Shown here piece by piece: positions 27,732 through 36,120 of a stretch of 64,000 nt of DNA (position 1 is its first letter; the number at the start of each line of letters is the position of its first letter). Where the stretch lies: assembly GCA_001730015.1 (NCBI GenBank), contig MDLA01000126.1:238829-302828 (forward strand), written 5' to 3'. The translations under genes were made by a program, and so were the position numbers. This stretch comes from Chromatiales bacterium (ex Bugula neritina AB1). Its GTDB lineage: Bacteria > Pseudomonadota > Gammaproteobacteria > Granulosicoccales > Granulosicoccaceae. The notes beneath the pieces are model-generated. The model saw nothing but the letters and a program-made list of their open reading frames with translations, was not told the DNA's origin and searched no databases.

Positions 27732-27911
27732 TTACTTTACTAAGTCGTCCAGGCACTCAAAGAGTTCGTTATTGGAGACAAAGTCATTGTCCTTTAAGGA
27801 CTTCAATTCCTTCGCTACATTTTCAATTTCGCCACAGTATCTTTTAGCATTAAATAATTGAGCCTGTAAATCATGGCGCAGATTTATATTCTGCGCCTGT
27901 TTGATTAGCAT
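27732..27911 (-). CDS. Probable small protein (59 aa) between receiver and hybrid kinase
   Basis: A 59-residue frame starting MLIKQAQNINLRHDLQAQ and ending FECLDDLVK. It begins 21 bp after the stop of the receiver at 27933-28298 and ends 93 bp before the hybrid kinase start, all on one strand. The composition is that of a real soluble helical protein with two cysteines. A GGAG occurs about 14 bases before the ATG, which is farther than ideal. No family is recognised; an accessory to the two-component proteins is a guess. Confidence 0.5.
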   Translation of the reverse strand: MLIKQAQNINLRHDLQAQLFNAKRYCGEIENVAKELKSLKDNDFVSNNELFECLDDLVK

Positions 27912-27932
27912 TGCCCAAAATAAATTCTCCGT

Positions 27933-28298
27933 TTATGTGGTTTGTTGGCCACCGTCAATCAGGTCGGTTAATTGAGATGAGTAGAACGGTTTTTCCAGAA
28001 ATCCAAGTGCGCCCCATCGTTTGGCCTTCTGTTGCAGACCGTCTTTTTTACTTGCCGTCATAAAGATATAAGGAATTGAGTTTGTATCGGGAGAAGCCAT
28101 TAGTCTTTCGGCTACCATAAAACCATCGCCGCCGGGCAAGTTGATATCAATAACAATGACGTCTGGTTGGAAGCTGACCGCATTAGACATTGCGGTTATG
28201 GCATCAGGTACGGAATTCACAGAATATCCGTTTGATTTCAATCGCATACCCAATGCTAAAGCTAGTTTTTTATCGTCCTCGACCAGTAGAACTTTCAT
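27933..28298 (-). CDS. Stand-alone response-regulator receiver
   Basis: A 121-residue receiver of OmpR/CheY type: acidic EDD at 7-9, acceptor D51 in VIDINLPGGDG, the conserved threonine in FMTAS and lysine in FLEKPF. No output domain. It heads the minus-strand group receiver - small ORF - hybrid kinase - decayed receiver. It is the best candidate to exchange phosphate with the hybrid kinase, because the neighbouring receiver has decayed. Confidence 0.9.
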   Translation of the reverse strand: MKVLLVEDDKKLALALGMRLKSNGYSVNSVPDAITAMSNAVSFQPDVIVIDINLPGGDGFMVAERLMASPDTNSIPYIFMTASKKDGLQQKAKRWGALGFLEKPFYSSQLTDLIDGGQQTT

Positions 28299-28484
28299 TT
28301 ATCCATCCCTGTTTTATTGTTCTTTGAGGGTGTTCCTGGGCGGCAGCTCCACCGCGCCATAGTGTGCAGTATTCCTTGCTGCATTTCCCATGCGTCAGGG
28401 TAACGACTGGTAATAATTTAACTTTAGGTATTGGTCAGAATAATTTAATTCAAGAATCACAAGAATTATGCTTTTTCATCTGAT

Positions 28485-29861
28485 TTACTCCGCTATAAGT
28501 ACTCGTGCTTCTGGTATTATAGATAGCTGATCCTGATTTACGGAAACAAATGCAACGTCGTCGAGTTCCAGATCAGGAACAAAGCAGAATAGCTCTATTT
28601 CGCCGGCAATTGGCTGCCATCCTTCGCAATACTCATCGCGCAACCATAGAGGGGTATCCGGATCGCTCTCTACAATTAGAAAATCCCGGACATGGGGTGG
28701 CAAATTGATAACTTCGATATCATCAAAACCCAGGGCATCAACCGCTTTATCGAACTCATCGGGAGAAATATAAAGTTCATGTATTTCATCTTCCGGATCA
28801 ATGTCGTCACATAGGTGACCGGTTTCCAGTGAGCACTCCTGTAAAGCAATCAGATATCCTGCTACATCGAAGATTTCCTGGAAGTATGCTCCATCCTCAG
28901 TTTCAAACTCTTTGGTGTAGGCGTAGGCAGTTTCTTCACTCGCTTGTCCGGAGATAAAATGGTCATCCAGTCTGGCATTGTAAAATACATCGCCTGAATC
29001 CGTTGATTGTGCCGTTACTTCAATCAGCATAGTACCAGCGTCCGATTCTGTATTACTCTGGTTTCTCTGTACTGTCAGTCGCTGCCCGGTTGAATTTTGG
29101 CGATAGTTAAACAGCTCTGATTGATTAGCAGTACCTGATGCATTCAGCTCGTAGGTTATCTGGTCATAGTGCGGGCTCCAGCCCAGTTGCAATTCGCGAC
29201 CCTGAAGCAAAGCATCGGTCGAGGTAATCAGTTTAAAGCGGTGTGCTCCTGTTGGATCGGTACGTATGGAAAGTTGATTGAAAACAACGCTGGAGCCCTC
29301 CAGCGATGAATAGTATTCGCGTAATTCGTTGGTTTCATTGTCTTCTGCGATGTCAGTTTCCCGTGTGTTTGCATCAGCGGTTTTATGAATGGCGATCATC
29401 TGTCGGGTAATGGTTTCGTCATAGAACGCTTCAATTTCTCCAGCCTCGATAACGCACTGCTCTGCTCGCAACAGTGGATCAGTGCAAAAATATAGAATGG
29501 ATTCAAATTCACTGTCGAGCAGCGTCAGTACCTCCTGAACTGAAATTCTTGTTGAGTCTATTTCCTGAAAAGAAGGCTGTAGCAATTGCCAGCTTCTGGA
29601 TGAAGTTTGTTGTGTATCTGCCTGTATGCGGGAACTGTTGCTGATCGAGTGAGGCTTACTGGCGGTACTCGCAGAAAAATTAGTGCCCCGATTACCCCCG
29701 GCAATAGACCGGGGTATTACCGGGCTGATTTTCTTTGGTAGTCTGGGCAAGTCACTTACGACCTTAGGACCAGTACTGGTGCCCACTAAGCCACCGTCGC
29801 ACCCTGCAAATAGCAAAAGGAATATAAAACTCAGGGAAAAGCTGTTAATAGTTCGGCCCAT
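28485..29861 (-). CDS. Lipoprotein A, paralogue of 30806 lipoprotein
   Basis: A 458-residue lipoprotein with lipobox LLFAGC (cysteine about residue 20) after a good signal peptide. The remainder is acidic and soluble. Shared with the lipoprotein at 30806: an F-C...E-x-C-[VI]-I-x-A-G block (here YFCTDPLLRAEQCVIEAG), an L-x-W...I-x-[YM] block and a C-terminal pair of cysteines (ECSLETGHLCDD). This indicates an old duplication with two likely disulfides. It follows the DUF6502 gene with only four bases between, so they form an operon. Function unknown. Confidence 0.8.
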   Translation of the reverse strand: MGRTINSFSLSFIFLLLFAGCDGGLVGTSTGPKVVSDLPRLPKKISPVIPRSIAGGNRGTNFSASTASKPHSISNSSRIQADTQQTSSRSWQLLQPSFQEIDSTRISVQEVLTLLDSEFESILYFCTDPLLRAEQCVIEAGEIEAFYDETITRQMIAIHKTADANTRETDIAEDNETNELREYYSSLEGSSVVFNQLSIRTDPTGAHRFKLITSTDALLQGRELQLGWSPHYDQITYELNASGTANQSELFNYRQNSTGQRLTVQRNQSNTESDAGTMLIEVTAQSTDSGDVFYNARLDDHFISGQASEETAYAYTKEFETEDGAYFQEIFDVAGYLIALQECSLETGHLCDDIDPEDEIHELYISPDEFDKAVDALGFDDIEVINLPPHVRDFLIVESDPDTPLWLRDEYCEGWQPIAGEIELFCFVPDLELDDVAFVSVNQDQLSIIPEARVLIAE

Positions 29862-29865
29862 TGGT

Positions 29866-30681
29866 TTATTCCTGATCTATCGATTGTTTGAAAAAATACA
29901 GACCTATACCGGCCCGGTTACGCCCCTTGCCTTTACTGCCCGGGTTGGTATCGCGATCCTGGGTGGCAAAAAACTCATTGAGTTCCTTCATGAAAACCAT
30001 TGCCCGATCCCGGCTGACTAACTCAAGATTTGGTAATACTTCATCCGGCAGATTGTTGTAAACCACGCTCAACTGAAGGCGTCTTTCGTGTTCTTCACAG
30101 CTGAGATTGTGATCTAGTGTTTCCAGTAGATCGGCAGTGCAATCTCCTAGTATGTACAACAAGTCGTCCATGCTTCCAAGCGGCGTAAATGCCTCGACCA
30201 GCAGCACGACTTCATTATCTGTACACTTCACCGTACCGACGCGAAGCAATTCATCAAGTACCGCACGGCTTGTTATATCCGCCCCGTGCTTTGCAACCAG
30301 CGCCGCAAAACTGCCATCAATAGTCAGAGTTCTGGCCACGCCTGCATCACTGAATTGATCATCATTCTGCCATGCGCTAATGATCCGGGCTGCGCGATTC
30401 CGATGCCCCACCATCGGCACTTGCTCAATCGGGTTTTTCAGTATTTTGCTCACTTCATGTCGATGCACACCCGTTAGCAGAGATACCCGCGATGCGGATT
30501 GCTTGCGCCCGGGGACAGCGAAATCTTCATTGGCAGCTTCTACGTAGGCGCGTTTGGCCATAGCAGCGAAATCCGCGTAGGCAATGCCGTTGCGCAGCAG
30601 CAGTCTGGCAAGGGGTTTCAACAGCTTTGACAGGGCTGCTGTAATGGCGCTCTGCTTATTCTCCACAGCTGACTGATTCAA
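29866..30681 (-). CDS. DUF6502 family protein, probable regulator
   Basis: A 271-residue soluble protein of the DUF6502 family. An N-terminal segment (KLLKPLARLLLRNGIAYADFAAMAKRAYVE...) and a helix-turn-helix-like stretch SRVSLLTGVHRHEVSKIL (about 65-82) suggest DNA binding. The rest has no recognised motif. It lies between two paralogous lipoprotein genes: co-directional with one and divergent from the other. Two TTGGT/ACCAA inverted repeats in the shared intergenic region are plausible binding sites. Regulator role is inference; family is fairly firm. Confidence 0.8.
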   Translation of the reverse strand: MNQSAVENKQSAITAALSKLLKPLARLLLRNGIAYADFAAMAKRAYVEAANEDFAVPGRKQSASRVSLLTGVHRHEVSKILKNPIEQVPMVGHRNRAARIISAWQNDDQFSDAGVARTLTIDGSFAALVAKHGADITSRAVLDELLRVGTVKCTDNEVVLLVEAFTPLGSMDDLLYILGDCTADLLETLDHNLSCEEHERRLQLSVVYNNLPDEVLPNLELVSRDRAMVFMKELNEFFATQDRDTNPGSKGKGRNRAGIGLYFFKQSIDQE

Positions 30682-30697
30682 TCTTCTGTCTCAATTA

Positions 30698-30715
30698 TTG
30701 GTGTTATCGAACCAA
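30698..30715. promoter_or_regulatory. Operator-like inverted repeat, site 1
   Basis: TTGGT (30698-30702) and ACCAA (30711-30715) with eight bases between, just upstream of the DUF6502 start. It shares half-sites with the longer repeat at 30757. It may bind the DUF6502 protein and govern both divergent genes. Confidence 0.45.
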
Positions 30716-30756
30716 AACGGTAAAGATTTAGTTTTTCTGGACGTTAAACGGGCTGC

Positions 30757-30778
30757 ATTTGGTGAAAAAACACCAAAT
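30757..30778. promoter_or_regulatory. Operator-like inverted repeat, site 2
   Basis: Perfect eight-base arms ATTTGGTG and CACCAAAT around AAAAAA, ending 27 bp before the lipoprotein start. The half-site matches site 1 (TTGGTG). As RNA it would be a weak hairpin, so a protein-binding site is the better reading. Centres of the two sites are 61 bp apart. Confidence 0.55.
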
Positions 30779-30805
30779 CGTAAAAATAACCCCGACGAGG
30801 TAATC

Positions 30806-32359
30806 ATGAAAAAGCAACAATCCCTGGCACTATTCGGTGTACTGACGTCAGCGTGGCTGATTGGCTGTGACGCCGATCTTGATCTGGCAAGCCTGGACCT
30901 GGCGAACCGTCTCGAAATTCAAAAGTCTTCCACTAATGCAATGACTGTGCGTATGCCAGAAAGCCTGCGTGCATCTGACGAAGAAAATACTGATTCATTG
31001 AATGAGTCGGTTACCAATGCACCTATTCACACTGCGGCAAAAGAGACCGTGGAAGAAGTTACAGCTGTTGCAAACAAGCTAGATGCAACGTTAGCCGGAG
31101 CATCGAGCCAGGCACTCTATCTGGGTGCTGATATCCTCGGCGAGCGCGTGGTGTTTGCGCAGGAAGTGCTGAACGAAATTGATGATGCATGGGCAGACAT
31201 CACATCATTTTGCGCCTCTGTTGCCGAGGGCACCGAATGTATCATACCTGCTGGTACACTGAGCGACGAAGAAGGTGATGAGCGCGAGGGCGTACTCACC
31301 TACCAGAGCACACCGGAAGACAAGTACGCCTACTCGATAACGCGAACCACAATGTCGGATTTTTCAGAAAGAGAGCAGATTCGCTGGAATGCTGACCGTA
31401 GCCTGATTGCAATGAACTTCGAGAGCAGCTGGCTGGATGACGAGGGGGCTGCCAGGCAAAGCAGCAATTTACTCTACAGTGAGAGCACTGATGGCAATCG
31501 AATATCGCTTCGTGATGAATTTATTCTAGGTGAATCTACCTTCACTGATTCTCAACAGTTACATCAGTTGAATGATGGTCGCAATGGTGTGGAAATAAAA
31601 ACCGAATTCAATTGGGCCGATGCGTACTCAAGTGGAAAATGGCAGTCTCAGGCGCTGGTAAATGATGATGGAGGAAAACTGGGTACCACTGCAATGTTTG
31701 ATGATGAAGATTCTATTTGGCATACCAGAGAAACCTTTACTAAAGACGGCAGCCTGTCTTCAAGCGAGTACTGTGAAGAAACTCAAGGTATAGATTGCAC
31801 TGATCCGGCTAACTGGGTAGATGAAGGTATAGACGGTGAAGCACTGTCGCTGGAGTTTGATATAGACGGTGAAGGTGATGATCTGGAAGAAGCGTACCGG
31901 AGCGCATGTGAAGACATGGGCCTTTCCGATGAGGAGTGCGGATTTAGCGAAACTGAAATGGTTATACTCAATGGTGCACATGATATTTACGAAAATAGTG
32001 AAGATGTACTGGTCTACCTTTGTATTGGAACTGGTGAAGACGAACTGGTGTGCAGGGCGGAGGATAGTGAAGACGCAAGGTCTTATATCGATGTAGAGTT
32101 TGCAGAAGAATCACCGTTTGACGAAAGTGACTGCCAGCCATTCGATGATGACGATTCAGGCTGCGAACTGGATAACGAGGAGCAAGAGCTGGCAGAGCTG
32201 GTCGACGCGGAGATGGAAACTGATTTGTCAATCGGTAACACCTGTTCTGAAGAAGACGAATACACAGAAGATGATGCCTTCAACGAAAATTTTGACGATG
32301 AAGAATTCTGTGAGACACACGAGCTGGATAGCGAAGAGGATACGCAGCCGGAGTCTTAA
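30806..32359 (+). CDS. Lipoprotein B, highly acidic, cysteine-paired
   Basis: A 517-residue lipoprotein: signal MKKQQSLALFGVLTSAWLIGC with the lipid cysteine at about 21. The last 150 residues are extremely rich in Asp and Glu with spaced cysteines (YCEETQGIDC, SACEDMGLSDEEC and more), suggesting disulfides and perhaps metal binding. It shares several blocks with lipoprotein A at 28485. I chose ATG 30806, which has GAGG eight bases upstream and gives a proper signal peptide; a frame open to 30698 is only extension through the operator region. Function unknown. Confidence 0.82.
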   Translation: MKKQQSLALFGVLTSAWLIGCDADLDLASLDLANRLEIQKSSTNAMTVRMPESLRASDEENTDSLNESVTNAPIHTAAKETVEEVTAVANKLDATLAGASSQALYLGADILGERVVFAQEVLNEIDDAWADITSFCASVAEGTECIIPAGTLSDEEGDEREGVLTYQSTPEDKYAYSITRTTMSDFSEREQIRWNADRSLIAMNFESSWLDDEGAARQSSNLLYSESTDGNRISLRDEFILGESTFTDSQQLHQLNDGRNGVEIKTEFNWADAYSSGKWQSQALVNDDGGKLGTTAMFDDEDSIWHTRETFTKDGSLSSSEYCEETQGIDCTDPANWVDEGIDGEALSLEFDIDGEGDDLEEAYRSACEDMGLSDEECGFSETEMVILNGAHDIYENSEDVLVYLCIGTGEDELVCRAEDSEDARSYIDVEFAEESPFDESDCQPFDDDDSGCELDNEEQELAELVDAEMETDLSIGNTCSEEDEYTEDDAFNENFDDEEFCETHELDSEEDTQPES

Positions 32360-32578
32360 TTTGACAGTTTAAATTCCAGCAAGTGCTGACAGAGAAGCCT
32401 GAAAGGAGCCATGGCGGGCGGTGTGCTCGCCAGATAATCATTGGCATATCACTCTTTTAGGTGAGGAAAAATTACCCTATACAGTGGGTAACAACAGGCT
32501 GTTTCAAACCGATATTCCAGACGATACTAAACCCATCAGCAAAGTCACTGATACCCCTTCGCAACAATGGAGAAAGAA

Positions 32579-32932
32579 ATGAAAGCATCGATACGGAATA
32601 TTATACTGGCTTCCACACTGGCACTGGCACTGGCAGGTGCGGCTCAGGCTGTTGAAATAGTCCCGGATAATTTGAGCCCGTTACAAGCGCATACTGTTAA
32701 AATGCAAGAGTATACAGCAGTTGTTTATTTTACCGTGCTTGCGAATGGCAATTTCCAGGTGATCACCACCGCAGGACCAAATGCCGGAGTGGAAGGTGAA
32801 ATGATTCAGCGGGTTGAAACAGTGAAGCCAGGTGAAACGGTAATTTACAGTTTGCACACAGCTGAAGGAAAACCAGCTACTGAATTTCAGTTTACTGCCG
32901 GGCCGGAGCGACTGTTAGTAGCCAGCCGCTGA
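32579..32932 (+). CDS. Small exported protein of unknown function
   Basis: A 117-residue protein with signal peptide MKASIRNIILASTLALALAGAAQA (cut after AQA). The mature part of about 93 residues looks like a small beta domain and has no cysteines. GGAG lies a few bases before the ATG at 32579; an ATG four codons earlier is less likely. No family recognised. It faces the 33053 lipoprotein across a terminator hairpin. Confidence 0.72.
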   Translation: MKASIRNIILASTLALALAGAAQAVEIVPDNLSPLQAHTVKMQEYTAVVYFTVLANGNFQVITTAGPNAGVEGEMIQRVETVKPGETVIYSLHTAEGKPATEFQFTAGPERLLVASR

Positions 32933-32975
32933 TTAGTTTTTAGTCGATTTGAGACTACAAAACTGGAAATCTGTG

Positions 32976-33005
32976 ATTCCCGGTGCATCGTGATGCACCG
33001 GGGAT
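32976..33005. terminator. Bidirectional hairpin between convergent genes
   Basis: TCCCGGTGCATC (32978-32989) pairs perfectly with GATGCACCGGGGA (32992-33004) around a two-base loop. It lies between the stop of the plus-strand secreted protein and the stop of the minus-strand lipoprotein, a position expected for a shared terminator. No strong T-run on either side, so termination efficiency is uncertain. Confidence 0.55.
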
Positions 33006-33052
33006 TCGAAGGGTCAGGTTTACTACTGGCCGGTAAGATTTCCGGGCTACAA

Positions 33053-33472
33053 TTACAGGTTTTTGGTATTGCCTTCCTCAATTCGAAACGGATACTCACC
33101 TTTTTTCCCATTCTTTGTCCGTGAGTAGAGCCCGTCTTTAGTCTTGATTAACTGGTATTCTTCACCAAAGCACTTCTCTTCGCGTGAGCGAAATTCGATT
33201 TCGCAGAATTCGCCACTTTCGTTTACTCGCCATGAAAGTTCCGCCGTTTCATTTAGTGGCGCGACGTGAATTACTTTTCGACCTCCGGGTCCATAGAAGC
33301 CCCACCAGTCACCGTTTACACTGATTGCGGTAGTGCCGGACTCACCCACTAAATCCGCAAAGTCGCCTTTTATGACTGTGCCGCCTTCGGCGAGCACTTT
33401 TTCTGTGTAGGGTACGGTTGCACAGCCGGAAATTAGAGCTGTGATGGCAAGGCTGTATAATAAACGGGTCAT
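33053..33472 (-). CDS. Small lipoprotein of unknown function
   Basis: A 139-residue protein beginning MTRLLYSLAITALISGCATV with lipobox LISGC, so it is lipid-anchored in the envelope. The mature region has a WWGFYGPGG segment, two cysteines (EFCEIEFRSREEKCFG) that may pair, and a basic end. I chose ATG 33472, which has AGGA upstream; the frame is open a further 40 codons but that would bury the signal peptide. Not recognised as a named family. Confidence 0.78.
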   Translation of the reverse strand: MTRLLYSLAITALISGCATVPYTEKVLAEGGTVIKGDFADLVGESGTTAISVNGDWWGFYGPGGRKVIHVAPLNETAELSWRVNESGEFCEIEFRSREEKCFGEEYQLIKTKDGLYSRTKNGKKGEYPFRIEEGNTKNL

Positions 33473-33590
33473 TATTTGTCCTGATTCGTAATATTCAAAA
33501 ATAAAGCGCCCTCGTGAGCACTTTGATGGTGCTTCAGGTGAAAGCCTCTTACTAACCAGAATACGTTGGCCTTTGTAAAGTGTGGTTAAC

Positions 33591-34247
33591 ATGAATAGAA
33601 AAAATATTAATCTCGGTGACTACATCAAAAAGCGGTATCTACAACTTGGGTTTGAATCACTGGATCAACTAGCCAATCGAATTGGCGTATCTCGCACAAC
33701 GCTGCATAATTGGACGAAGAATACAACCGACATCAAAGTTCATAATCTGATTAGACTCGCCAGAGCCATTCAGGTGCACCCTGTAGAAGTTCTCAGGTTA
33801 GTAACCCGGGAGGTAATTTCATACCCCGTGTTTGATCATCCCGTAACCCGTTTCGATGATTCAGGATTTATTGATGAGACGGTGCCGGATAATACAGTTG
33901 TTGGGTCAGGTGCTGTATTTGAGAAAATATGGATTATCCAGAATATTGGTTCGATACCGTGGGTGGGGCGGAGGCTGATTTGTCAAGATGATTGTGAGCA
34001 GCTGTATGTGCTCAGAGAAGGTGGGTATGTGCCTTTTCGTTCATGTATGCTGATACCGAACACCAGTAATTTATACATTCCAGATACGCGGCCAGGTGAA
34101 ACAGTGGAGTTGTCAGTCAGGTTTACTGCATCTGTAATGCCAGGCAGAGCGATATCAATCTGGCAAATGGTTAATGATCGTGGCGAGATTTGCTTTCCGA
34201 AGAAACCTGGTATTTGGTGCCAGGTTGTTATAACCGGATTTATGTAA
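33591..34247 (+). CDS. HTH protein with NBR1-like Ig domain
   Basis: A 218-residue cytosolic protein. The N-terminal Xre-type helix-turn-helix covers about 20-68 (LDQLANRIGVSRTTLHNW). The C-terminal domain (about 98-217) matches the FW/Ig-like domain of NBR1: FEKIWIIQNIGSIPWVGR, IPDTRPGETVELSVRF, SIWQMVNDRGEICFP and GIWC. In animals this domain belongs to the autophagy receptor NBR1; bacterial proteins joining it to an HTH are known but unstudied. ATG 33591 is preferred over GTG 33582. It lies divergent from the lipoprotein at 33053 and next to a recombinase remnant. Confidence 0.82.
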   Translation: MNRKNINLGDYIKKRYLQLGFESLDQLANRIGVSRTTLHNWTKNTTDIKVHNLIRLARAIQVHPVEVLRLVTREVISYPVFDHPVTRFDDSGFIDETVPDNTVVGSGAVFEKIWIIQNIGSIPWVGRRLICQDDCEQLYVLREGGYVPFRSCMLIPNTSNLYIPDTRPGETVELSVRFTASVMPGRAISIWQMVNDRGEICFPKKPGIWCQVVITGFM

Positions 34248-34598
34248 TAGCAAAGTTTGTACAGTGAGTTGGTGTAAGGGAATTGCTTTAGGATTTCAGG
34301 TGGGACTTGGAGTATTTGTACTAATTCGATTCACACGCTGCTTGTTTGAATGGAATGCTACATCAGGGTAAATATGGCGCTGGAGCTGCCAGAGCCAGTA
34401 TTTACTTGTTCTACTGGATATGGGGGATTCTATATAGAGCTCGAAAAACCCGTAGAACAGAACTGCTGCATGTGAGGGTTCTCCGTCTTTAAACCAGTCC
34501 TAGCTTACCCCTCTGTGTGTGTCAATTCTGCCAAATACGAGCGAAAAATTCTTTGACTTCCAACTAGAGTAAAATTTCGTGTAATCATCCTTAGTATA
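34248..34598. other. Non-coding stretch before MITE B copy 2
   Basis: About 350 bp with no convincing frame, RNA or terminator. It borders a MITE and a recombinase remnant and may be the residue of a decayed mobile region. Confidence 0.4.
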
Positions 34599-34798
34599 CC
34601 CTGGTGTTGCATAAAATTTCAATTCCAGGGGCTTATAGCGCTGTATAGAAGGTGCTGCTCGGAGTTTTTACTGAGGAGTTTTTACTGAATTGAGCTTAGT
34701 CATTCTAGGCGATATTCAGGAAAAATGAGTACAGCGCCTTAGATACTGCTACAGAAGCAGCGCAGCGGTTCTGGGCCGGAATTTTATGCAACACCAGG
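34599..34798 (+). repeat. MITE-like element, family B, copy 2
   Basis: About 200 bp, ends CCCTGGTGTTGCATAAAATT and AATTTTATGCAACACCAGG, the clearer inverted pair of this family. The interior matches 10434-10621 apart from a duplication of GAGTTTTTACTGA, which makes this copy longer. No target duplication is visible. It adjoins the decayed recombinase gene. Confidence 0.88.
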
Positions 34799-34845
34799 TC
34801 ATGTATAAGGGATGTTTTTTCTTATGGACTTGCTTCCACTCCGAC

Positions 34846-35560
34846 TCAAATCCCGATCTTTTCGATTTCATCAAGCGATATTTCATAGGATCGCCGATCA
34901 TAACGGCGTGTGCTATTTGGATTGGCGTGGCCGGCAATATTCTGTGAGTGTTCCAACTTGGCGTCGGGGTTACTAAAGTAAGCGTTGATGCCAGTGCTTC
35001 CGACAGTGCCGGCACTCGATGCATCTAGCCGCTTTTGATGGTGAGTTTCATCACCGTGTATTCACCGTTAGCGACGATATCACCTACCTTCAGAGAGACC
35101 ACCTCCGATACTCGTGGCCCCAGGAAAAACAGCACATGCAGGATGGCGCTGTTGCGGGCGGCGTTTAACGCGGCTGTGGCGGTCCTGGCGTCGATCATCC
35201 GGTCGTGGCTGTCGTCGATGATCTTTCGTACCAGCTTGTTGGCGATCGACGGGGTAACGCCTTCTAGCAGGCTCTTCGGGCGTTTGATGCCTTGCACCGG
35301 GTTGATTTGCACGATCTGCTTATCGCACAGGTGCTTGAACAGGGATGAGAGCGCGGATAGACCATTTGCCACGGAGTTGTTCGATAGTTCCAGCCCGATC
35401 ATGTGTTCACGCCAGGCCAGTACCATGGCTGAATCGACGTCGTAGAGGTCGTCAGTGTTTTCGAGCCCGGCGAAGGTGGTGAACTCGGTGATAGCTTTTT
35501 TGTAGGTCGCCCGGGTGCGATCGGAAATGGAAGTTGGTTAGGCTGGTGCTGCTTCCAGCT
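34846..35560 (-). pseudogene. Decayed tyrosine recombinase (phage-type integrase)
   Basis: From about 35560 leftward one reads a truncated N-terminal domain (SDRTRATYKKAITEF, SVANGLSALSSLFKHL) and the start of the catalytic domain (ARNSAILHVLFFLGPRVSEVVSLKVGD, with the first catalytic Arg). A stop then follows. In another frame the end of the family resumes: TGINAYFSNPDAKLEHSQNIAGHANPNSTRRYDRR, with the late catalytic His and Tyr. The middle portion containing the HxxR box is missing, so a deletion and a frameshift inactivated it. Related to site-specific integrases; no intact partner genes remain. Confidence 0.85.
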
Positions 35561-35619
35561 GTCGAAAGTGGATTATATATTCCATAAAAATATGTGCTGA
35601 TATTTCGTTTAAATTCACC

Positions 35620-36120
35620 TCACCCCAACCTCCGAAACACCCAGGGCGCAATGCTCTCCCCGTCCCACAACCCCGTGCGATCTTCCCGCGCATCCCTCTC
35701 AGCCCTCGAATACTGCCGCCGCTGTTGCCGACTCTGCTCGTCCTGATAAAATTTATAGTGCCACGCCATTCCCGCTTTGACCATCTGCAGGTTGATGTCT
35801 TCACCCTCGAAATACACCACGCATACCTGCCGGTGATATTTGTCTTGCTTGTGGCATCTGGCCTCCGCTGGCCGGTTTAGAATCATAGAGCGCAACATGT
35901 CACGTGAGACCATACCGAACGGCTGTGCGAGTTCCGGTGCATCGATACCAGCCAGGCGAATGATTACCCGTTTCTTTCCGCTGGGCGTAATGTGGATGGA
36001 ATCACCGTCGTGTACTTTGGTGACAGTGCCGGAAACTGTATCAGTGATTTTCGGGCTGGTGGTGCACGAGATTTGCGTTATTGCCAGTAGCAGCGGTAGA
36101 GCAAGATATTTCGGGAGCAT
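35620..36120 (-). CDS. Thermonuclease-family lipoprotein
   Basis: A 166-residue staphylococcal-nuclease-type protein with lipobox QISC (cysteine about 19), so probably lipid-anchored. The catalytic set is visible: DGDSI near 40, RLAGIDAPEL (Arg and acidic residues), and DKYHRQVCVVYFEGEDINLQMVKAGMAWHYKFY. It would cut DNA or RNA with Ca2+ in the periplasm or outside. Start ATG 36120 with a weak GGGATAAC before it. It lies between the recombinase remnant and the second HtrA gene and seems an independent unit. Confidence 0.9.
   Translation of the reverse strand: MLPKYLALPLLLAITQISCTTSPKITDTVSGTVTKVHDGDSIHITPSGKKRVIIRLAGIDAPELAQPFGMVSRDMLRSMILNRPAEARCHKQDKYHRQVCVVYFEGEDINLQMVKAGMAWHYKFYQDEQSRQQRRQYSRAERDAREDRTGLWDGESIAPWVFRRLG

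Noticed and set aside
30698..30805. Upstream extension of lipoprotein B
   Set aside because: It would translate the operator region and bury the lipoprotein signal peptide; the ATG at 30806 has GAGG.
34749..35024. A 91-codon frame overlapping the recombinase remnant
   Set aside because: It reads the wrong frame of the integrase C-terminus; the true residue pattern (GHANPNSTRRYDR) lies in another frame, and the end runs into the MITE.
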